Of a DNA stretch of 64,000 nucleotides, positions 57,401-64,000 are shown in pieces. Made by a program: the position numbers and the translations under genes. Location of the stretch: positions 16,094,068 to 16,158,067 of the forward strand of contig OZ022259.1 of NCBI GenBank assembly GCA_963978905.1, given 5' to 3'. The notes under the pieces are model-generated. The model was given only the letters and a program-made list of their open reading frames with translations, was not told the DNA's origin and made no database searches. Every line of letters starts with the position of its first letter. Positions within the stretch are counted from its first letter, which is position 1. Source of the DNA: Trichostrongylus colubriformis. Taxonomy: Eukaryota > Nematoda > Chromadorea > Rhabditida > Trichostrongylidae.

Positions 57401-59094
57401 CTACATGACGCTTGAAGTGGAGACCAGGTACTGGGATTATTTATCGTAATTTCGAACTTTCAAACCAGAACAGTGGTTGTAATTTCGTTGTGCAGTGTCC
57501 GGGGAAAGAAAAGCAGGGAGGATGTTGAGAGTAGGGTGAGAAACGGCCTTACCTGCCATGTAATACGTGGCGCTGTTCTGTGCAGAAATCGAAAACTGGA
57601 AAAACACCAGTTCATCTAAATTTCCGCGGAGCCACTTTTGAATAGCTGCCCGCGGGAAGAGCGACTCCAAATTTTGGGTGGCTTTCCACTCTGCGTTCCT
57701 GACCACATAACCGTTGCGCTTTGCTTGTAAAGTACTCGCGGCCCCGCCCCTCGGAAGTAGCACGTCGTCGGAGGTTACTTTGAAGAGCTGTATCAAGTCG
57801 GATTCACAATGTCTTTGTTCCGTAATATGCATACAACATAAATGTATGGGTAACAGAAGGTTCAATATTCCGTGGACGATCCTCCAAACCGGAGGCTATT
57901 ATTGGTTACAGGTCCTCCCAAGGATCTACTTGGTTCCAGTCTGGAGTTGCGAACAAGATCGAAGATTTCATACTGAGCATAGTAAAGATGAGCATCAACC
58001 GAGGGGCACAGAAGTCGCTAGGCACGGCTCATGTAGTTAGGCCCTGGGGCAGCCACCGTGTTCTGCGCGATATTTGATCGTAGTACACGGTAATCGCCCA
58101 AAGATCCAACTATATACAGCACAGCTCGCACGCCCCGATACACACCCGCCTCACCCGAGTGGAAGGAATTCCTGATTACAGCGATCACCTTGGATCATTA
58201 CTTATTGTTAGGCCAAGAAGATAATTCAGGGCTTTGGCATATGAGGCAGAGCGGAGTGATGCAGTAACACGTGGAGTGCACTCCCATCAACACTGTGCGA
58301 GGATATGTACACTCACAGTGTGCGGGGGAAATCTCGCATAAACGCTACCCAGGCCAACCAATTCGTCCACCCTTCTGGGATAGGCGAATTGGTACCAGAC
58401 TTTTCTGGGAAGATAAAAGCATTGGCTTGTACATCGACTGATACGCGCAAATCACTGTATAGGCCAAATCGCATTCATCTGCCACCACGATTCTGAATAG
58501 AACTAGAATGCGCGGCGCATCCCAACAAGGGATTGATTAAAACCAAAACTTTATCGTTCTTTCATACATATGAGACGTGTAATGCTATGACAGAAATTAA
58601 TTAACTCCAGCACCTCCTTAACTCCACACCAGGGTCAGGCCCGGCGTCGAGAAAATTTTTCGATACACACCAGCTCGTCCAAGGGGTGCGTGCTGGACGC
58701 ACACTTTCCTGGATACTGGGGCAAGGATTTATGGCTCTCACCTCCCTAGATCGTGCTCGTCAAAAGAGGGGGTGGGGCGAGGGCTCGAGTTGCCGAATGA
58801 TCTCTGTGGGTGAGGCGCGGGCTGCGGCTTGGTTGGGTACCCCCCGCCCCTCTTCCTCCTAGAAATTTCATGAATATATGACCCTCTTCCAACCCTAAAT
58901 ACAACTCCTGCCCTCGTCGAGCGGTAAATCCTCGACGGAGCCCAGAGCCTGCTCCAGACACTATCTTGACGTCTTATGAAAATGACATGCACCTTTACAT
59001 AGACTAAAGAATTTTCCTTTTCAGAACATTGAACGTACTCCTAGGAGAGAATATTCGTCCTGAAGGTTCCGTCAAATACTGCGACATCTCATAA
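45421..59094 (+). CDS. Secreted double-vWA plus ZP-domain protein
   Basis: Extracellular matrix or cuticle-type protein, 769 aa in 21 exons: 45421-45547, 48302-48464, 48519-48669, 49603-49703, 49762-49840, 50532-50625, 50684-50828, 50893-51077, 51138-51233, 51714-51823, 52594-52663, 52719-52849, 54363-54440, 54567-54641, 55161-55264, 55349-55425, 55522-55600, 55664-55745, 55802-55903, 57237-57427 and 59025-59094 (TAA). Phases agree throughout. Residues 1 to about 21 are a signal peptide. vWA1 (about 46-235) has MIDAS DSSGS at 59-63 and a later SDG. vWA2 (about 241-430) has DASES at 255-259 and TDG at 362-364, so both metal sites look intact. A ZP domain spans about 441-690 (CDANSVTLTV, VSCFYQQ, CEIDHHFLE, CKISLCDMD). 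Furin-type sites are REKR at 697-700 and RSRR at 726-729. No C-terminal membrane segment is seen, unlike many ZP proteins. vWA domains bind ligands and ZP domains polymerise; the exact role is not known to me. Confidence 0.9.
46575..46995. repeat. Tandem duplication of about 213 bp with G-runs
   Basis: Two units in direct order share 'ggaatgcgccatgctttcga', 'aattttgctaattcagacac' and 'ttctagtgatttc', each ending in a long G-run (near 46751 and 46967). Located in intron 1 of the vWA-ZP gene. Confidence 0.85.
49186..49586. mobile_element. PIF/Harbinger-like MITE abutting exon 4 of the vWA-ZP gene
   Basis: Ends GGCTGCTTCCATACC and GTCAAGGCGGCC lie between TAA at 49183-49185 and 49587-49589. The element stops 14 nt before the acceptor AG at 49601-49602. 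It encloses a 240-bp family MITE (49273-49513), giving a nested structure. Confidence 0.65.
49273..49513. repeat. 240-bp MITE family, copy d (nested)
   Basis: The best-preserved copy: 'gtgtacccttatgtcaggat' at the left and its complement 'gacataagggtacacaccc' at the right, with 'gcgattacaagtcaactgcg' inside. Sits inside the PIF-like MITE in intron 3 of the vWA-ZP gene. Confidence 0.85.
51249..51676. repeat. GC-rich MITE in intron 9 of the vWA-ZP gene
   Basis: Ends GGGTCGCGTTCATACTTTGC and 'aatgcggccatat' are imperfect inverted repeats of the GGCCGCGTTCATAC family. The interior is GC-rich with complementary tracts (CACCTCGCGGCGCCGTC, GCCGCGGCAACCGCGCG). Overlapping frames on both strands here come from the palindromic composition. 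Confidence 0.6.
52942..53117. repeat. MITE with CCGCGTTTATAC ends, intron 12
   Basis: Left GCCCGCGTTTATACTCTGCG and right GCGCAAATTATACACGCGGC are inverted; the interior holds repeated 'tgccaccctgtctc' / 'tgccactctgtctc' segments. Same end family as 5964-6079 and 39751-40145. Confidence 0.55.
53123..53590. repeat. MITE, TIR family AATCGTCCACGG, intron 12
   Basis: Left GAATCGTCCACGG and right GTGAACGATTC are inverted ends; 'acccatatatttttgttg' lies inside the left end as in other copies. A short internal palindrome (GCAGACAGCAATTGAGCGCG against CGCGCTCAGTTGCTGTCTGC) is centred near 53360. Confidence 0.65.
53592..54079. repeat. Large inverted repeat with arms of about 160 bp, intron 12
   Basis: The left arm begins GAAGGCACATTCCAGGATTA and runs through 'ctcggccccgcccacccca'; the right arm is its reverse complement, ending TAATCCTGGAATGTGCCTTT. 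A short central spacer separates them. It directly follows the MITE at 53123-53590 and dominates the 1.5-kb intron. Confidence 0.85.
55601..55663 (+). other. GC-AG intron in the ZP domain
   Basis: Intron 17 begins GCAAGT and ends TTTCAG. Only this junction keeps the frame through SEG into CEIDHH; no GT donor in the correct phase is available close by. GCAAGT differs from the consensus GTAAGT only at the second base, as usual for GC-AG introns. Confidence 0.8.
56047..56455. repeat. MITE of the GGCACCGGGAGGG family, intron 19, first copy
   Basis: Starts CTTTAAGGCACCGGGAGGG and ends in 'cccttcaggtgttattgaag'. Its interior is the reverse complement of the element at 56745-57150 ('cgtgtcgtcatgtagtcctg' here against 'aactgcaaaacgacacgccg' there), so two oppositely oriented copies share one intron. 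Confidence 0.75.
56745..57150. repeat. MITE of the GGCACCGGGAGGG family, intron 19, inverted copy
   Basis: Starts TTTCTAAAGACACCGAAAGG and ends CCCCTCCCGGTGCCTTTAA. Interior motifs 'gtggaatatgaaagtatgag' and 'aacaggttagaagaaatgaa' also link this family to the AAAGGCAGCATTAGGGG elements near the cox-6A genes. Confidence 0.75.
58180..58530. repeat. Dispersed repeat fragment, intron 20
   Basis: 'ggcgaattggtaccagactt' and 'gaatgcgcggcgcatcccaa' reappear in reverse orientation near 31556-31720, and a worn match (AGAGTGCGCAGCGCATTCC) occurs near 47770. Boundaries are not defined and no coding sequence was recognised. Confidence 0.5.
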
Positions 59095-59319
59095 AGTTGT
59101 GGTCTTTGTTCTACGAAAAGTTGGTTCATGCAAAAATAATTAGTTCTATATTTAAATGTGAAAACCTCATTGATTTATTCTTGTACTTTGCCTTTTGTTT
59201 GCTGCATGTGAACGTTCTCCTTTGTAGCCAACGTTTCTTAACGGGTATAACAGACTTCAATACTTCTTCAATTATTCACCTTGTACAGATCTCGTGTAGC
59301 CCTGATAGCATTTTGTTGA

Positions 59320-59325
59320 AATAAA
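59320..59325 (+). terminator. AATAAA poly-A signal of the vWA-ZP gene
   Basis: Canonical AATAAA about 225 nt after the TAA at 59092-59094, in AT-rich sequence: a plausible 3' end for this transcript. Confidence 0.5.
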
Positions 59326-59529
59326 GATTAATGAGGTGCTATAAATTCGAAAATGTCTGAACATCTCAAAAACTCAATCATCTAAATGTTCGAGAAGAGT
59401 GTCGCCTCATAGGGAGGATAACAATCGGAAAAGAATGATGGATTCTATGCCAAAGCCAACCAAAATTAAAAATCTCCAAAATTCTGGTATAAATCGGCGC
59501 CGAATTGTTAGTGAAATAAAACTCAAAGC

Positions 59530-59935
59530 AATCGTCCACGGAAAAATGAGTTCTTAGATTACCCATATATTTATGTTGTATGTATTTGCCTAATGTGGGC
59601 CGCATGCATAGATTCACGCGAGAAAATGTGAATCCGGCTAAGATACAGCACCACTAAGTCTTGGCCGGGTGGGCAAGGCCTCCGAACAAGTGTCCACCTC
59701 GTCGTCCGCCGCGGTCGGAGACGCATTGCAGAAACAGAAAATTACGTAAACAGTCCAATTCTCCGTTCCCAACCGCGGCGGACGACTGGACGGAGCTTTT
59801 AATTGGAAGCCCCGCCCACTTGGGAAGCTGTATCTTAGCCGCATGCCACTTTTCCGCGTGAAACATTGCTCTTCTCAAACAAGTACAACCTAAATACAAG
59901 GGTGACAAAAAGGCCAATTTTTCCGTGGACGATTT
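59530..59935. repeat. MITE, TIR family ATCGTCCACGGAAA
   Basis: Ends ATCGTCCACGGAAAAATGAG and TTTTTCCGTGGACGAT are inverted, about 406 bp apart. It contains 'acccatatatttatgttgta' by the left end. The interior has its own palindrome (CCGCCGCGGTCGG against CCAACCGCGGCGG). Confidence 0.8.
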
Positions 59936-62255
59936 CTTTAAGGATACCTCGTATATGCCGAGCTTCTGCAAGTCTGTCGGAAAAAGGGTCAAGCATTGCG
60001 TTAAGGATTTTTTTTTAGAATTACTACCCCCACCTCCATTATGAAGACGCCTGGTGCTATCCCCACAAGTTCGTCTCCTCAAAAAAAAAAACGACTGTCG
60101 ATCGATGAGTATAAGAATGGCAATTGATGTTTGATGTTCTGAATGGCCGAAAATGAGAATAGGTATTCCTACCTAGTACAAAGTACTGACAACTTTCTGA
60201 CTCGTACGCCGGGGTAAATCGACCTGCAAAACACCAATATGGCACTCATTTACCGCGAATCTCCTCAAGGCCGCGCCACGGGCGTCGGAATGGAGTCAAT
60301 CTCCAAAGCCAATACAAACTTGTCTATAGGAGTAGCTCAACCACCTGAGTGATAATAATTCCCTCAACACGAAATTGCCTGGCGCCCGCGCCACAGGAAC
60401 TTGAGGATTCACCTCATCCGACGCCGAAGCCAGGCGGTTTTGCGCCAAGTGCAGGTTTCTAGTCAAAACGGAAAGTTTCTTGAGATCACCTCTTCCATCC
60501 CATCGAGATCCGAGCTGGTAGGATTGCTTTGGGTGAATAGTGCTCCTTCTAGAGACCTTCTCAAGACTGCTGTTATAAAGCCATAGTTTCCTGAGCGTCT
60601 TCCGAGGAATTAGAAAACCACGACCCCTTCCCTCCCCTCGGATTCCCCATTCCATGTTTGACCCTGGTCGGAAATACTATCCCTATAGCAGTGCACTACT
60701 GGATGAGGGCCACATGCGCACTCTTCTGCAAGCTTAATAATAATGAGCTCATCACAATAAATCTCTACAATTCGCCGTTTCAGGCCAAGCATTAATACGA
60801 AAGTGTATGAAATGTCGTAGTACACCAAGAAAGGTAAAAACCTCAAAAGAAACGTAGAAACCTGTAGTAATGGTTTTAAATTGTCAAATTATCCGAAAAA
60901 AATGGGCCAATATCACAGAAGGGAGAAAGCGTGCGTGTTTCAGCCACCCGAAAGTTTATTCAGCTCTTCTTGGCCTAGGTTTAAGTTCACGTCCCTTCGA
61001 CACAAAAAAAAACCCCACTTGTGTTACATACATGTGGGAGGAATAAAACCATCACAGCATCTCTTGCATATTGTTACACGTGGTAGGTAAAATAGTCCAG
61101 ACGCTCAGTACGCACCCTCTTTCGGACATTAACCCGAAAATACCGGTGCTTTTGTAGTTCAAGGGGGGGGGGTGCAGTAATGTCGCGCTTTCGTTCGTCC
61201 CTCACTCGAAACCGTTCTACCGTTCTGCAATATCAGTTTGTATACCCAAGTATATATTTTTACCAAAACCTTATTTTAGTGGGATAGGGGCCTCTCCCTA
61301 AACTGAGGCTTAGGCCAAAAACTAGGCACAGAGCCGAACGACGAGCCAGTGGAGTCCTTCCCCCCCCCCCTCAACTACATCAACACCAAAATACTTACAG
61401 AAGAGCTCTTACAGTCTCTGTTATAACAACGGCACTCTGAAGCGACAAGGATGATTATAAATCTGCCAAGAAGATTCTAGGATGGCTCGTGAAGCAGCAG
61501 AGGTACTTGCCCCATTGGAGGAGAGGGGTTGGGACACACGCATTTTCACCTAGGCCTGCGATCCTGGGATAGCCTGGGCCTTTGCCCTGTGACAAATTAT
61601 TCAGACAATTTTTTCCTATAAATCCTATCCTCTTTGCAAGTTGTTCCGTTTTATTGATGAATGAGTGGTACTACCGGACATAGTACTTCAGAAAAAGTGT
61701 AAAATCTCTAGTGAAAACATTTATAGAGGACAAGTTTAAGGGATGTGCATGATCACCGCGTGACGTAGGCCCCACTGACCGTGTGTCCCTACCGTCACCC
61801 GGAGGAAGGAGGGGACATTTCATAGAATGCGAAATGATTATACGATATGATATGGACGAAGGACTGTCAGTGATAGGTTAATCATGTGAAGGCATGGTGG
61901 TCAATATTTTCTAACAGATTCCTTCATTATTGATGCATAAACATGCACTCTATAGGATGCTCTCCCCCCCCCCCTGGCGAGCAGGGAAGTGTGCACAGCA
62001 CACCCTAACAAATTACTTGACGTTATTTTTAAAGTAGCTTGTCAATAACGGTCGAGGAGTGAGCCTCATTTCAAACATTAATAAAAGAGGTTCGACCTCG
62101 CTTTTAACATGATGAGTACTATAACTTGGCGGCAGTTGCTTTTTATTTTTTGTCAATATATCGTTCAAGAAGTATATGGATGCGGCATAACCGCCTCACA
62201 CGTCCTCTTTTTAAACTAAATGAAATTTGATATTTCATTTTTCGTATGTATTTAG
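59936..62255. other. Intergenic stretch between the vWA-ZP gene and sax-2
   Basis: A GC-moderate segment at 60240-60660 has a 119-codon minus-strand frame without recognised motifs. A pair of G- and C-runs (about 61162-61170 and 61361-61370) may border a worn poly-G/C MITE. A further C-run is at about 61966. The last part should include the sax-2 promoter, where a T-rich acceptor ends at 62255. Confidence 0.45.
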
Positions 62256-64000
62256 GCCCATGGGAGCCGACAAATCAATTCAACGATGACGCAAAGAAAC
62301 AGAAACGGTCGCCGAAAAAGCGACCCCGCTCTCCCATTCCGTCCTGCTCCGGAGAAACTGTGGGTCTACATATTATTGGTTCAATTAGTCCCTTGTTTTC
62401 ACTTTTCATAATTTTGCTTTTACAGAACGGTGGCAGCAGAGCTCCCTTGGGGCCTTCCAAAAGTGGTTCCAGTGGTGGTATTGGACTACAATCTTCCTAC
62501 TGGCTCATTTGCTGGACAATCAGTTCTTTTGGATTTGTTTAGCCTCTTTGAAAGAAAGTTGCAGTGTGTGGCCGAAGAAGAACCAATTGTGAGTTTTTCG
62601 GTGCTTTTCTCTTTTTCAAATTGAAGTGCATGTTTATTTACCATCGTGGTGTGCTTCAATCTGAGGCCTCAGGCCTCGGACTTCATTCAGTGTGGTATCA
62701 TGTTTCTTGGCTATCACAAGAAAGTCCACAAAATTAGGGCCTTACAAGTATTTTAAACTTCCATGTACACGAGATATTAAGGAGAAACTGCTCAATAAGT
62801 CGCTGCAACGGGGTGGTGACCCCTATTTCGACAATTTATGCCACATTTTACATGGAATAAGTGAGCTATGTCTTCCATCTGTTGTGAGCGCTTTGATTGG
62901 CTGGCACCAACGAATGGAGCTCAAAATAAACGAGAGCATGAATCCAGGGTGGGTCTTCGTGTACTTCTTAATCAAGCTTATACGCAGCATTAACTTCGTA
63001 TAGGAGCGAAAACCGAGTTAAACTTGTGAAGAAGCTACTTGCTGTGAACTATTTATTCTGCATTGTGCTTATCGAGATTCTGCCTCAGGTTCGTGATATT
63101 GAAATCATTTCACTATACAGGTATAGCACATAGTTAATTATGTTCCAGGTAGAATTCCATTTGACAGCATGTGAACAGCAAGTCAAATATCTTCTTGATA
63201 GCTCCTTCCAGCAAGTACAATATAAAGACCCGTAAGGACTCTTATCGCGCTAGCAACATTTTGAAATCAGTTATAGCGGCATGCCTCGATGTTGTCTCTT
63301 TGAGCTACTCGCCTTTTTTAGGGCTACTTTGAAAGTCAATAATACAAACAGTCTTGTCGTTGCTGAGACTTACGCTGAGGTTATTGGTGTTCTATCGGAG
63401 ACTCACTTTACGCAGATCCACAAGTGAGCCAGTTTTCTTTTGTCAGAGTAATCAGGGTATTTGGCGCTACATTGTAGTCTACATCTACTGTTTAAGGCAG
63501 TTTATGAGCATATTATCTGAACTTAAAAAGGATACATCTGCAGCTGTCACTCACAATTTGATCTCTCTTCTTATGGCTATGAAGTTCGTGAAAATTAAAG
63601 TAGGTTCCTGTCAAATTTGTTTGAAATGCCAGAAATTTGTTTGAAATGCCAGATTATTGCCAGAAATCATGGAATGTTCGTTTTAGACTAACCAAGTTGA
63701 CGACTTTGAAATGGGAATTAAATTTCTGGACGACCTTGGATCGTTTTTGTTGGAAGTTAAGGACAAGGTTTGTCGTAATGGTTATCTCTCTAGTTCCCTA
63801 TTTGTGTCTTGCCTTTAATTTTCTACTCTCTTTTCCTTTATTTATTTTTGCTTGTTTCATTCTTGTTTCCTCAAATTTTTTTTTGCTGCAGGACGTTAAA
63901 CATGCTGTCGCTGGGCTGCTTGTCGAGATTCTTCTACCTGTTGCTGCGGTAGGCTTGCAGCCCTTATCTGTGACTTTTCTTTTGTGTTAGGATATTGTGA
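62256..64000 (+). CDS. sax-2: Furry/FRY orthologue, N-terminal exons (truncated by window)
   Basis: Furry proteins are very large HEAT-repeat-like scaffolds that work with NDR/LATS-type kinases in cell shape and dendrite or axon patterning; sax-2 is the C. elegans member. Exons: 62256-62359, 62426-62588, 62782-62948, 63004-63088, 63149-63231, 63322-63423, 63497-63599, 63687-63767, 63892-63948 and 63991 onward; phases agree. The likely ATG is 62286, with a TATTTAG acceptor at 62255 (trans-splice or cis). About 308 aa are visible. The early part, YNLPTGSFAGQSVLLDLFSL, corresponds to the family N-terminus. Then come NKSLQRGGDPYFDNL, ISELCLPSVV, CIVLIEILPQ, AETYAEVIGVL, NLISLLMAMKFVKIK, LEVKDKDVKHAVAGLLVEIL and PVAA, matching vertebrate FRY/FRYL in order without gaps of note. 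No break is seen. Introns here are short (about 42-193 nt), unlike the neighbouring genes. Confidence 0.95.

Noticed and set aside
1..64000. Bacterial-type defence, CRISPR or operon systems
   Set aside because: Genes are split by spliceosomal introns and the repeats are transposon-derived; nothing prokaryotic was seen.

Overview
The window reads as nuclear DNA of a clade V (strongylid, hookworm-like) nematode. This rests on short exons in long introns, on TTTCAG-type splice acceptors (some placed a few bases before an ATG, as in spliced-leader trans-splicing), on recognisable worm orthologues, and on a very high load of mariner, CR1-like LINE and MITE copies. The species cannot be fixed from the sequence.

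Genes. (1) Three separate three-exon genes for cytochrome c oxidase subunit 6A lie in tandem on the minus strand (659-3501, 7800-11110, 17156-22374). All three share the same intron positions and phases and an identical 152-nt middle exon length. The third is clearly diverged. (2) A five-exon plus-strand gene (32279-36109) encodes a 228-aa Gly/Pro/Tyr-rich repeat protein with an Arg/His/Ser tail; its function is unknown. (3) A 21-exon plus-strand gene (45421-59094) encodes a secreted protein of 769 aa: signal peptide, two von Willebrand A domains with intact MIDAS residues, a ZP domain, and two furin-type sites. (4) The first exons of the furry/FRY orthologue (sax-2) run from 62256 off the right edge.

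Mobile DNA fills most of the rest. It includes an internally deleted mariner inside the first cox-6A intron, a more decayed mariner (40472-41353), a mariner-derived foldback with arms of about 160 bp inside the Gly-rich gene (34911-35576), and a CR1-like LINE (ORF1 tail plus full ORF2) bracketed by near-identical 589/590-bp direct repeats (26101-30522). There is also a piggyBac-type MITE with TTAA duplications (19816-20335), PIF/Harbinger-like MITEs with TAA duplications, a four-copy 240-bp MITE family, a MITE family with poly-G/C terminal repeats, and tandem arrays of about 140-bp units.

Exons were joined by hand using phase, GT/AG (one GC/AG) sites and family similarity. No alignment, expression data or database search was available. 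No prokaryotic-type system, CRISPR array or convincing tRNA/rRNA gene was found.
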